Below, one piece after another: positions 55,405 through 63,367 of a stretch of 64,000 nucleotides of DNA. The notes under the pieces were generated by a model. The model saw only the letters and a program-made list of their open reading frames with translations, was not told the origin of the DNA and did no database searches. The translations under genes were made by a program, and so were the position numbers. The number at the start of each line of letters is the position of its first letter. Within the stretch, counting starts at the first letter, position 1. Origin of the DNA: Elusimicrobia bacterium GWA2_51_34. Its GTDB lineage: Bacteria; Elusimicrobiota; Elusimicrobia; Elusimicrobiales; UBA9959. Location of the stretch: contig MGTS01000042.1 of NCBI GenBank assembly GCA_001799565.1, positions 93,793-157,792 on the forward strand, given 5' to 3'.

Positions 55405-56751
55405 ATGGTATTTTGGGCAAATGAAAAGCCGGAAGACAGGTCTCCGGATCGGAGGGGCCCGGCTGCGCAACAACAGCTTTCCGGCACACTTGAGGACTCT
55501 TACAACGAGCTTGTAAAAGTTAAGGGACACACGCCGGGAATAGATCTGGCCATCCGTTTAAGCGACCTCATACTTGAGCACGCGGTGAAGGAGCGCTCCA
55601 GCGATGTGCACATAGAATCCCAGGGCGCGAACCTGCGCGTGCGCTTCCGAGTGGACGGCATCCTGCAGGACATGATTAATTCCCCAAAAAACTCCGATAT
55701 CCCTCTTACCCAGCGTATAAGGGTTCTGGCCGGCTTCGACCCCGAACCGCCCACCTCCTTCCGAAATGAAGAAGGCCGCTTCCAGAAAATGCTGGCTGGA
55801 CGCGCCATACAGATACGCGTTTCCTCTTTCCCCACGGTCAACGGAGAGAAGCTGGTGCTCAGGGTGCTGGACCGCCAGCAGTTGGGCCTTGACCTGGACC
55901 AACTGGGGCTTGACCCGGAAGCAAAGGATATAATTAAGAAAGCTATACGCAACCCGTATGGGATTTTTTTTATAACAGGTTCCACCGGCTCCGGCAAAAC
56001 AACTTCGCTCTACGCCATGCTGAAAAACATCAACACCCCCATGATAAATGTACTCACCCTTGAAGACCCGGTGGAATACCGCCTGGAAGGCCTTAACCAG
56101 GCTCAGATAAGCGCAAAAACCGGTTTTACCTGGGCGGAAGGGTTACGCACCATATTGCGCCAGGATCCGGATGTAATAATGGTGGGCGAAATACGGGACT
56201 ATGAAAGCGCGGAAATAAGCCTCCGCGCGGCCTTAACCGGACACCTGCTGTTTACCACCATTCATACCATAAACGCGCCCAGCATCATAGAGCGGCTGTT
56301 TGAAATGGGCGTGCCGCCGTTCCTGATCGCCTCCTCAATGCTTGGGGCCATGAGCCAGCGCCTGGTGCGCAAGGTATGCCCGCATTGTTCACAAAAAGCC
56401 GCAGCTCCCTCCGATGCGGTGGTGAATGAATTTGTAAAGAATATGGACCCGGCTGAAGGTAAAATAGTCAAAGAACTCATACTCAAACCCGGCGCTACCT
56501 ACAATGTGGAAAAGGGCTGCCCCGAATGCCGCAATACCGGCTATATGGGCCGCACGGGCATTTTTGAGCTGATGATAATGAACGAAGAAATACGCAAACA
56601 GGTTTTGGACCACGCCCCCACAGACCTGATAAAACGCACCGCCGTGCAAACCGGACAAATGAAAACTCTTTTAATGGACGGAATACTCAAGGCCCGCACA
56701 GGCGTTACCACGCTGGCAGAGGTAATAAGAGTTACCGCGACAATGGTATAG
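55405..56751 (+). CDS. GspE/PilB-family secretion or pilus ATPase
   Basis: The 448-residue ATPase has Walker A GSTGSGKTT, the Asp-box DPVEYRLEG, Walker B DVIMVGEIRD, the His-box TGHLLFTTIHT and a zinc tetracysteine motif (CPHC...CPEC) of GspE/PilB type. It lacks the roughly 150-residue N-terminal domain of PilB, so it starts close to the N2 domain, and the short leader is Pro/Gln-rich. It would power type II secretion or type IV pilus assembly. No other pilus gene is in the window; it follows greA by 21 bp. Confidence 0.92.
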   Translation: MVFWANEKPEDRSPDRRGPAAQQQLSGTLEDSYNELVKVKGHTPGIDLAIRLSDLILEHAVKERSSDVHIESQGANLRVRFRVDGILQDMINSPKNSDIPLTQRIRVLAGFDPEPPTSFRNEEGRFQKMLAGRAIQIRVSSFPTVNGEKLVLRVLDRQQLGLDLDQLGLDPEAKDIIKKAIRNPYGIFFITGSTGSGKTTSLYAMLKNINTPMINVLTLEDPVEYRLEGLNQAQISAKTGFTWAEGLRTILRQDPDVIMVGEIRDYESAEISLRAALTGHLLFTTIHTINAPSIIERLFEMGVPPFLIASSMLGAMSQRLVRKVCPHCSQKAAAPSDAVVNEFVKNMDPAEGKIVKELILKPGATYNVEKGCPECRNTGYMGRTGIFELMIMNEEIRKQVLDHAPTDLIKRTAVQTGQMKTLLMDGILKARTGVTTLAEVIRVTATMV

Positions 56752-56759
56752 GACTGGAA

Positions 56760-56840
56760 AGCTAGTAGGCTGGTAGGCGGGTATGTTGGTTTGCTTTTCA
56801 GAGCATACTCGCCTACTAGCTTACAAGCCTACTAGCCAGC
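56760..56840. repeat. Foldback element, taggctngtag family (copy 5)
   Basis: The arms agctagtaggctggtaggcg and cgcctactagcttacaagcc are complementary around ttggtttgcttttcagagc. It starts nine bases after the pilus ATPase stop and ends five bases before the aspartokinase ATG, leaving no room for a Shine-Dalgarno sequence. Confidence 0.9.
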
Positions 56841-56844
56841 CTTC

Positions 56845-57822
56845 ATGAAAATTAAAATAATGAAATTCGGGGGGACCTCGCTTTCCGACCCCGAAAAAAT
56901 ACGGCTGGCGGCGGGCCGCGCCGCGGCGGAGAAGAAAAAAGGTTTTTCCGTGGTTCTGGTTCTTTCCGCCCCCGGGCGGATGACCGACGAACTTTTTGAG
57001 CTGGCTCAAAGAATAACCCCAAAACCGACACCACGAGAGCTTGACGCCCTGCTTTCCACCGGAGAGAGCTTAAGCGCCGCTCTGGCTGCCATGGCGCTTG
57101 AAGCGGCGGGGCACAGCGCCGTATCTCTTTCCGGAGCGCAGGCCGGTATTTTAACCGACTCCGCCTTCTCAAACGCAAGTTTACTGAAGCTTAACCCCAA
57201 AAGGATTATAGCTGAGTTAAAAAAAGGAAAAATAGCGGTTGTGGCGGGATTCCAGGGAGTCAACAGTTCCCTAGACATTACCACCCTTGGACGCGGCGGC
57301 TCAGATCTGACCGCGGTGGCACTGGCAAACGTTCTCAAAGCGAAAGTTTGCGAACTTTACAGCGACGTGAAGGGCATTTACACCGCGAATCCAGCCCTTG
57401 TTTCTTCCGCCCAAAAGCTTGCCCGCGTTTCTTATGATGAAGTAATGGCTTTGGCCGAAGCCGGAACCGAGGTGCGCCAGTTACGCGCCGTATCTTACGC
57501 TAAAAAACACAAAATATCCCTCATGCTTCGCTCGTCCTTTGGCGGCGGATCCGGGACTTTAATAGGGGATTTCACGCGCGCCGGCAAATCCCCGGAAGTG
57601 AGATGCTTTTCCACTCGGAAAATCGGAAACTACTCCGAGATAACCCTTCTCGGTTCAAAACTGAACCGCGGCGAAATTAAAACCTCGGTCCGGCGGACCG
57701 CTTTGATGAACGGATACCTGCTGAAAAAAGAAACCTACGCACCCGGCCGGATAACCCTGATTACGGATCGCAGCGCCGGAACGCGCTTTTTAAACGGACT
57801 TCACGCCGCGTTCATAAGATGA
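56845..57822 (+). CDS. lysC: Aspartate kinase, short form
   Basis: The 325-residue enzyme phosphorylates aspartate in the lysine/threonine/methionine pathway. The kinase domain is complete: IMKFGGTSLSD, LLSTGESLSAALAAM, TTLGRGGSDLTAVALA. After GTLIGDF only about 85 residues remain, room for little more than one ACT domain, against about 150 residues (two ACT domains) in typical lysine-sensitive enzymes. Feedback control may therefore differ or be lost. The start lies against a foldback element. Confidence 0.88.
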   Translation: MKIKIMKFGGTSLSDPEKIRLAAGRAAAEKKKGFSVVLVLSAPGRMTDELFELAQRITPKPTPRELDALLSTGESLSAALAAMALEAAGHSAVSLSGAQAGILTDSAFSNASLLKLNPKRIIAELKKGKIAVVAGFQGVNSSLDITTLGRGGSDLTAVALANVLKAKVCELYSDVKGIYTANPALVSSAQKLARVSYDEVMALAEAGTEVRQLRAVSYAKKHKISLMLRSSFGGGSGTLIGDFTRAGKSPEVRCFSTRKIGNYSEITLLGSKLNRGEIKTSVRRTALMNGYLLKKETYAPGRITLITDRSAGTRFLNGLHAAFIR

Positions 57823-57850
57823 CAATTTTTGTACGGAGGTTTTTTCTCCA

Positions 57851-59287
57851 ATGAGTTTTGACCTCATAATAAAAGGCGGCAAAGCGGTTTTCAAGAACCG
57901 CACGGGGTTTTGCGATATTTTCGTTAAAAACGGAAAAATAACCCTGATAAAACAAACCGCGAAGACAATGGCTTCGGCCCGCCGGATAATTGACGCGCGC
58001 GGCCTGCTTGTACTGCCCGGCATTATAGACGCGCACGCCCACTTCCGCCTGCGCCTGGGCGCCGGACGCTATACCGCGGATGATTTCACCACCGGTTCCG
58101 CCGCCGCCGCCTGCGGCGGAGTGACAACATTTATTGACTACACCAGCCAGGCTCCCGGAGAAAGCCCGCTTAAAGGCCTGAAGGACCGCTTTAAAGAGGC
58201 GGCAGGCCGTACCTATACCGATTTTTCCTTCCACTGCATATTGACCCCACCACCTGTCCGTCTAAGGCGGACAGGTGGTGGGGTGACCGGCTGGCCGGAT
58301 ATAAAACGACTGGCAAAACAAATGGCCGCCGCCATGAAAGCCGGAATCCCCACTTTTAAGATGTTCACCGCCTACGGGGCGCGCGGCCTTATGGCCGGTG
58401 ACGCGGCGCTTTTTTCCGCTCTGGAAACCGCCGGGAAGCTTGGCGCGCTTATTTGCGTGCACGCGGAAAACGGCCCGATAACAGACCTTCTCACGTCACG
58501 ATACGCCCGGCTTAAAAATATAAAAGCCCTGCCGTTGTCGCATCCCGCTTTCACCGAAACCGAGGCCGTAGGCCGGGTTTCAGCACTTGCCGCGGCCGCG
58601 TGCGCTCCGGTATATTTCGTGCATCTTTCCGCCAGAGGTTCGGCCGCTATTATAAAAGCGGGCCGCGCCATGGGCCTTAAGGTGATGGGAGAAACCTGTC
58701 CGCAATATCTGGCCCTTAACGACAGTCGTTTTAAAGGGAAAGGCGGCCATCTGTATTCCTGCTGCCCGCCGCTGCGCGCCAGAGCCGATAATGAGGCGCT
58801 TTGGCGCGCCGCAGCCGCCGGAGAGCTTCAGGTAATAGCCACCGACAACTGCACCTTCACCCGCGCTCAGAAAAACTCCTGGGGCGGGGATATACAGAAA
58901 TTACCGATGGGCCTGCCAGGCGCGCAGACACTGCTTGCGGCCTTATACACCTTCGGGGTAAAAGCGGGCCATATCAAGGTTGAGAGGTTAGTTGAAATGC
59001 TTTGTGAAAACCCCGCCAGAATAATGGGCCTTTACCCGCGCAAAGGCGCGATAAAGCCGGGCGCCGACGCTGATTTCGCCATAATAGACCCGAAGGCCGG
59101 CCACAGGGCCGACTGGCGCGCCATGAGCCACAACACGGATTATTCCCCCTGGCAAGGCATGAAACTCTACGGCTTCCCCAAATACACGGTGCTGCGGGGG
59201 GAAATAATAGCCCAAAACGGTAAACTCTCCAACCCAAAAAAATTCCCCGGTAAATTCCTACGCCGCACAAAACCGCAGATAATCTAA
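57851..59287 (+). CDS. Dihydropyrimidinase/hydantoinase family amidohydrolase with in-frame palindrome
   Basis: The 478-residue metal-dependent amidohydrolase hydrolyses cyclic amides such as dihydropyrimidines or hydantoins. Visible metal ligands are His62 and His64 (DAHAHF), the carboxylated Lys170 (TFKMFTAY), His204 (VHAEN), His258 (VHLS) and Asp332 (ATDN). Residues 133-146 (PPPVRLRRTGGGVT) are encoded by a palindrome; deleting these 14 codons restores the smooth sequence ILTGWPD. ggagg precedes the start. It lies after the aspartokinase by 28 bp; no pathway partner is adjacent. Confidence 0.92.
   Translation: MSFDLIIKGGKAVFKNRTGFCDIFVKNGKITLIKQTAKTMASARRIIDARGLLVLPGIIDAHAHFRLRLGAGRYTADDFTTGSAAAACGGVTTFIDYTSQAPGESPLKGLKDRFKEAAGRTYTDFSFHCILTPPPVRLRRTGGGVTGWPDIKRLAKQMAAAMKAGIPTFKMFTAYGARGLMAGDAALFSALETAGKLGALICVHAENGPITDLLTSRYARLKNIKALPLSHPAFTETEAVGRVSALAAAACAPVYFVHLSARGSAAIIKAGRAMGLKVMGETCPQYLALNDSRFKGKGGHLYSCCPPLRARADNEALWRAAAAGELQVIATDNCTFTRAQKNSWGGDIQKLPMGLPGAQTLLAALYTFGVKAGHIKVERLVEMLCENPARIMGLYPRKGAIKPGADADFAIIDPKAGHRADWRAMSHNTDYSPWQGMKLYGFPKYTVLRGEIIAQNGKLSNPKKFPGKFLRRTKPQII
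58244..58284. repeat. Perfect in-frame palindrome inside the hydantoinase gene
   Basis: accccaccacctgtccg (58244-58260) and cggacaggtggtggggt (58268-58284) are perfect complements around a 7-base loop. The tetramer gacc flanks it on both sides 42 bp apart (58243 and 58285), so a 42-bp unit can be removed without frameshift. Related copies are at 8067-8119 (in frame) and 28513-28597. Confidence 0.9.
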
Positions 59288-59292
59288 AAAGT

Positions 59293-60630
59293 ATGATATC
59301 ACTACGCCCTGCCTACAAGCCGAGAGGCCCGCTCTTCTGCGGAGCAATGGCCAGCTTGCTGCTGGCACCAACCCTCAATGCACAGGCAAAACGGGAAAAC
59401 CTCAACATTTATCAAAGGGTCAAAGTGAGTGATTCCATTTTGGTCTGTAGAACCGCGGCAGATTTGAGTGAGGTTCCGCCCGTTAAAATTATCGCTGTCA
59501 TAAAGGGCGGTATCCCCCAAAAAGCAATGACTTGGCCCCTGGATGAGGGGTCCGACGTGTCAACCCGTCGCCCGCTGCCGCCGCATTCGGAATACGTTGT
59601 TTTTTTTGAGGGTGCAAGAAAAGATATTTTACGCGTGTCACCGCCGGAACACAAGGCCACCATAGCTGGGATCCGGAGACTGATGGCCATAGCAGAAATT
59701 AAATCCGGACATGCTCGCGATCTGGCGATGTTCGAAGAAGCGATATCATCAAACTCCTTTCTTCGCAGTGAGGCGCGGCAGTATATTCTAAAAATACCAA
59801 GCAATGTGTTAAATGATTCGTACCACGCGCAATTGCTGTCTTTACTCAAAGGCGCGGACGATAACGGTAAAAGCCTGGCCCTTCAGGCAATCAGGTTTAC
59901 CAAGGATAAAGATTTTATTCCTTTAGCCATTGCGGCAACCAAAAGCCGGAACGAGAAAGTTCTTGATAATGCCAGCCTGATGCTCGCTCAACAATTATCG
60001 CCGGAAGCGACTGCCGCGCTAATTGCCTTGACACGCCACCCTGCCAGCCGAATCCGGGCGCGCGCTGCCATTGACCTCAGCGATCGCCGACGCGCAGGAG
60101 CACTGGAGGTGATAGCGGGATTGTTGAATGACCCATCACCATCGGTAAGGGCAGCCGCGGCACGTGGTTTGGTCGCCTGGCATCGTTCAAAAGAAAAAGA
60201 GTCTATATCAAGCGTTCCCAGACTCATTGCGATGCTGGAAGATCCGAACGAAGAAGTGCAGGTGAGCGTCCTTAATAGTTTGGCTGAAGCGCATGATTCG
60301 CGGGCGGTGAAGCCGCTGCTTCGGGTACTTTGTCGCAAGGCGTTAAGCGAAAGAGTTGAGAAATTTACTGTGGAAGCCCTCTCAAAAATTATACTGCCAG
60401 ACCGGTATACCGGGTACATTGACAAAGGCGCGGTGCGGCTGGTCAATGCACAACTGCCTATTTTTGTGAAAATTATTGATTCAAACAGGTGGGGAGCATT
60501 ATTGGCAATCGGTATCGTTGCGAATGCGCGCACGCCTGAATCCATTGCGATTCTAGACAGGACGGCTAAAGGTCATCCTGACCAGGCTGTCTGCCACTAC
60601 GCTCAATGGAGGTTGGCTCACCAACCATAA
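59293..60630 (+). CDS. Secreted HEAT-repeat protein of unknown function
   Basis: The 445-residue protein has an N-terminal signal-like segment (PLFCGAMASLLLAPTLNAQA). A small beta-rich region follows (about 35-110), then HEAT-type helical repeats from about 130 onward (for example PSPSVRAAAARGLVAWH and PNEEVQVSVLNSLAEAHDSRAVKPLL). HEAT arrays are binding scaffolds. It starts five bases after the hydantoinase stop. Codon and base use look slightly less GC-rich than its neighbours, a possible sign of transfer. Confidence 0.75.
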   Translation: MISLRPAYKPRGPLFCGAMASLLLAPTLNAQAKRENLNIYQRVKVSDSILVCRTAADLSEVPPVKIIAVIKGGIPQKAMTWPLDEGSDVSTRRPLPPHSEYVVFFEGARKDILRVSPPEHKATIAGIRRLMAIAEIKSGHARDLAMFEEAISSNSFLRSEARQYILKIPSNVLNDSYHAQLLSLLKGADDNGKSLALQAIRFTKDKDFIPLAIAATKSRNEKVLDNASLMLAQQLSPEATAALIALTRHPASRIRARAAIDLSDRRRAGALEVIAGLLNDPSPSVRAAAARGLVAWHRSKEKESISSVPRLIAMLEDPNEEVQVSVLNSLAEAHDSRAVKPLLRVLCRKALSERVEKFTVEALSKIILPDRYTGYIDKGAVRLVNAQLPIFVKIIDSNRWGALLAIGIVANARTPESIAILDRTAKGHPDQAVCHYAQWRLAHQP

Positions 60631-60646
60631 CCGCACCGGAACTGAC

Positions 60647-61990
60647 ATGGAAAGTAAAATGAAAAAACAAACCGACCACAATAACAAAGGAATGCAGCTT
60701 CGCACAAAAATACTGCTCGGACTGCTTACAGGAGCGGCGCTGGGGATATTGGCGAACACACAGCTAGGCGGTAAACACCCACTGGTTGAGTGGGTCAATC
60801 ATTTTGTAGCGTGGCCTGTAGGGCAAATTTTTCTCCGCCTGCTATTTATGATAGTAATGCCGCTGGTATTCGCGTCTATTTCGCTTGGCGTAGCCGGCCT
60901 GGGCGATTTGCGCCGTGTGGGCCGCGTTGGAACAAAGGCGATAGGCTACTTTCTGGCCACTACCTTTTTAGCTGCGGCCACGGGACTTGCGCTTGTAAAT
61001 ATTATCAAACCCGGCAGCGGACTTGATCCCTCCGTAAAAAGTGAACTAATGGCCGCCTACGCGCGGGACGCCTCCACAAAAATTTCAGACTCGCAGGCGG
61101 CGGGAAACTTCGGCATAGAGACGTTTATAGGCATAGTCACGCGCAATCCGGTCAAGTCGGCCGCCGATGGCGACATGCTGGGCGTCATTTTTTTTGGCCT
61201 GATGTTCGGGGCAGCGCTGACACTGATACCGGCTGCCAGGGCAAAGCCGATGATAGACCTGCTTGAGTCGCTTAACGACGTGGTGATCTCTATAGTGGGA
61301 ATGGCCATGAAACTCGCCCCGTTCGGCGTAACTGCGCTTATCTTCGGAGTCACATCCCGCTTCGGCTTCGCTCTCCTTTTGCCGCTGGGAAGTTTTGTGC
61401 TGGTGGTGCTCTGCGCTCTGCTATTGCATGCGGCAGTCAACATGTCGCTGATACTCCGCTTTATTGTCGGCCTTTCGCCAAAAATATTTTTCCTGCGCAC
61501 AAGGTCGGCCCTGGTAACGGCGTTCTCCACCAGCTCCAGTTCTGCCGCGCTGCCCGCCGCGCTCTCCGCCGCGGAACAGGGCCTCGGCATTCCGCCGCAG
61601 ATAGCCGGCTTCGTGCTGCCGCTCGGCTCCACCATGTGCATGAACGGCACCTCAATATTTGAAGGCATCACGGTAATTTTTCTCTGCCAGGTATTCGGCA
61701 TAAACCTTACGCTCGGTCAGATGGCTGTGGTTATAGTGATGGCGGTGACAACAGCCATAGGCGCCGCCGGCGTTCCGGGCGGCTCCATCCCGCTCTTGGT
61801 GGGTATTCTGGCCATGTTCGGCGTGCCTGGCGAAGCAATAGCCATTGTGATGGGACTCGACCGCATACTTGATATGAGCCGCACCACGGTAAACGTTTAC
61901 GGCGACCTGAGCGCCGCGGCCTATGTAGCCAAGTCGGAAGGCATGTGGAACGCCTCCATGGTGCCCCCCGAAGACCGCCCCGCGGCCTGA
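60647..61990 (+). CDS. Dicarboxylate/amino acid:cation symporter (DAACS/GltP family)
   Basis: The 447-residue membrane transporter carries the family signatures: the first helix region, SSSSAALPAALSAAEQ (serine-rich hairpin), MCMNGTSIFEGI and DRILDMSRTTVNVYGD with the substrate-binding Asp/Arg/Asn. It imports C4-dicarboxylates, glutamate or aspartate with H+ or Na+. It is the last gene of the 54.9-62 kb run. An alternative ATG four codons in (60659) is possible. Confidence 0.93.
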   Translation: MESKMKKQTDHNNKGMQLRTKILLGLLTGAALGILANTQLGGKHPLVEWVNHFVAWPVGQIFLRLLFMIVMPLVFASISLGVAGLGDLRRVGRVGTKAIGYFLATTFLAAATGLALVNIIKPGSGLDPSVKSELMAAYARDASTKISDSQAAGNFGIETFIGIVTRNPVKSAADGDMLGVIFFGLMFGAALTLIPAARAKPMIDLLESLNDVVISIVGMAMKLAPFGVTALIFGVTSRFGFALLLPLGSFVLVVLCALLLHAAVNMSLILRFIVGLSPKIFFLRTRSALVTAFSTSSSSAALPAALSAAEQGLGIPPQIAGFVLPLGSTMCMNGTSIFEGITVIFLCQVFGINLTLGQMAVVIVMAVTTAIGAAGVPGGSIPLLVGILAMFGVPGEAIAIVMGLDRILDMSRTTVNVYGDLSAAAYVAKSEGMWNASMVPPEDRPAA

Positions 61991-62455
61991 TGTAACGTCA
62001 GTGAATAGCAAATGAAGAATAGCGAATAGGGAAGGAATTCCTTAATATCAGCATCTCAAAGATAGTTTTGGGTCATAAACATAGAAGCTCAGTCGGGGTC
62101 CTGTCACCGGGGTATATTTGCGGGGGCCGGGTCGGCCACAGTGCGGCCGCCCTTATCCTCAGCCGCCTTGCCTGTCAAGTCGGCCTCCGGAAAACCCCCG
62201 CAAATATACCCCGGTGCCACCCCTTGGCTTTTAGTATTTCTCCGGCGTATTCGCAACGCTTTTTATAATTAATAGGTATATCCCCGCCCATTCATGATAC
62301 TGCGAAATATCCCACCCATTATTTTTACCAATTAAAATTTGCCACAAGCCTTCAATTGTCGCATAATATCCCAACGGGTCAGGCGGGATAATGCAAACCA
62401 ACAACTAATAAATAACGCAACGTCCCTGATAATTTAATAACGAATAGCTAATCAA
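61991..62455. other. Gene-free region of 465 bp
   Basis: It contains the word gaatagcaaatgaagaatagc (half of a foldback-like arm without clear partner, about 62003-62030) and the GC-rich inverted repeat 62096-62224. About 230 bp of AT-rich DNA before the HNH gene show no credible ORF or RNA. Short translated frames over the repeat are rejected. Confidence 0.7.
62096..62224. repeat. Dispersed GC-rich inverted repeat (copy 2)
   Basis: The arms caccggggtatatttgcggg (to 62130) and cccgcaaatataccccggtg (within 62187-62224) are complementary. The interior gtcggccacagtgcggccgc and tatcctcagccgccttgcc matches 8852-9048 without the nested insertion present there. Confidence 0.85.
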
Positions 62456-62809
62456 ATGAATAAATGGGATATACCCGCATGGCTTGAACATGAGGTACGA
62501 CAGCGCGACAAGAAGTGCGTCTACTGCGGAACCCTAATGCTTGAATCACCCCCTATAGGAGGATCTCGTAAATCCGTCGCGACGTGGGAGCATATCATTA
62601 ATGACGCGAGAATTATTACTCGAGAGAATATCGCAAGATGTTGCGTATCCTGTAATTCAAGTAAAGGGACAAAAAAGCTTTCACTCTGGATTGAGTCGAG
62701 TTATTGCAAGCGACACGGGATTGACAAAGATACGGTTGCGGATGTTGTTAAGCAAGCATTAAGGAGTGCTGGCTACCAGAAGAAGGGGAGCATATGGGGA
62801 AAAAAGTAA
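62456..62809 (+). CDS. HNH endonuclease-like protein
   Basis: The 117-residue protein has the zinc-finger pairs CVYCG and CVSCN, and TWEHIINDARIITRENIARC where the HNH His and the DxxN-type ligands lie. This layout matches free-standing HNH nucleases of mobile or defence origin. AT-rich flanks and the surrounding repeats suggest accessory DNA. No Shine-Dalgarno is seen. Its target is unknown. Confidence 0.8.
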   Translation: MNKWDIPAWLEHEVRQRDKKCVYCGTLMLESPPIGGSRKSVATWEHIINDARIITRENIARCCVSCNSSKGTKKLSLWIESSYCKRHGIDKDTVADVVKQALRSAGYQKKGSIWGKK

Positions 62810-62859
62810 TTGTTCGCCCCTATGTTTACTACATATCACCAGTCACGGGTGGGTTAGTA

Positions 62860-62905
62860 CGATGTATCGTGAAAAGGGTGGGGAAAATAACCTATTAATT
62901 TAAAA
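62860..62905. repeat. Direct repeat flanking the accessory block (left copy)
   Basis: It begins gatgtatcgtgaaaagggtg and continues gggaaaataacctattaattt. The right copy at 63944-63989 differs at a few positions. Together they bracket about 1.04 kb with the terminal-inverted-repeat element and the ORF6N gene. Confidence 0.85.
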
Positions 62906-62921
62906 ATTCGCACAGCAAAGG

Positions 62922-63159
62922 GTCGCCGGCGGGTTTCTTGCGCGCTCCTTTTAGGGTTTTCCCGCCAAACAGCACGGCGGGTCCGCCTTTGGCGGAAAGG
63001 CTTGGGTTGATGTCTGGAGCGAATCCTTACCATTAAGGACGGTGAGTACCGTTCAAGCCGGACCGCTGTGTCGGGCCGGCGCGTTCCGGAGCCGGCGTAA
63101 GACCCCGTGCTTATCCGCCAAAACCCGGTCTTGGAGCGCGCGGGAAACTTGCCGGTGAC
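62922..63159. mobile_element. Non-coding element with terminal inverted repeats (MITE-like)
   Basis: The left end gtcgccggcgggtttcttgc (then gcgctcc, to 62948) matches the complement of the right end (63133-63159, ggagcgcgcgggaaacttgc then cggtgac) at about 22 of 27 positions. The interior has a cccgccaaac repeat (62961-62996) and several hairpins but no gene. Size and ends suggest a miniature element or a structured RNA. Confidence 0.5.
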
Positions 63160-63306
63160 TCCCATAAATGAGAACCTGCCCAGTCGTTAAACTTGGGCTT
63201 TCACTCAATAGAGGCCGAGAATAAACCCACCGACAGGACCCCGACTGGGCTATTGTGCGGATCTTCTTTCAATAATACATCGTAAAAATAATAAAAACCA
63301 GCTTTT

Positions 63307-63352
63307 TCAACAGCGACAGTACGCTGTCGTGGTGGTCTGCTATGCTATTTAG
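63307..63352. promoter_or_regulatory. Palindrome and AT-rich box upstream of the ORF6N gene
   Basis: cgacag-tacg-ctgtcg is followed by ctgctatgctatttag and, 15 bases on, the ATG. The order resembles the region before radC (47922-47970). Confidence 0.4.
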
Positions 63353-63367
63353 AGAAAAGGGGGCTAC

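Larger units (their letters stand above)
62810..63367. other. Gene-free accessory region of 558 bp
   Basis: It holds one copy of a direct repeat (62860-62905), a 238-bp element with terminal inverted repeats (62922-63159), a gcccagtcg / cgactgggc inverted pair (63178-63186, 63242-63250) and the palindrome upstream of the ORF6N gene. A 103-codon open frame on the minus strand (62854-63165) lies across the element and is not convincing. Confidence 0.7.

Noticed and set aside
62854..63165. 103-codon gene on the minus strand
   Set aside because: It spans the terminal-inverted-repeat element, is Arg/Pro-rich with no domain and has no ribosome site.
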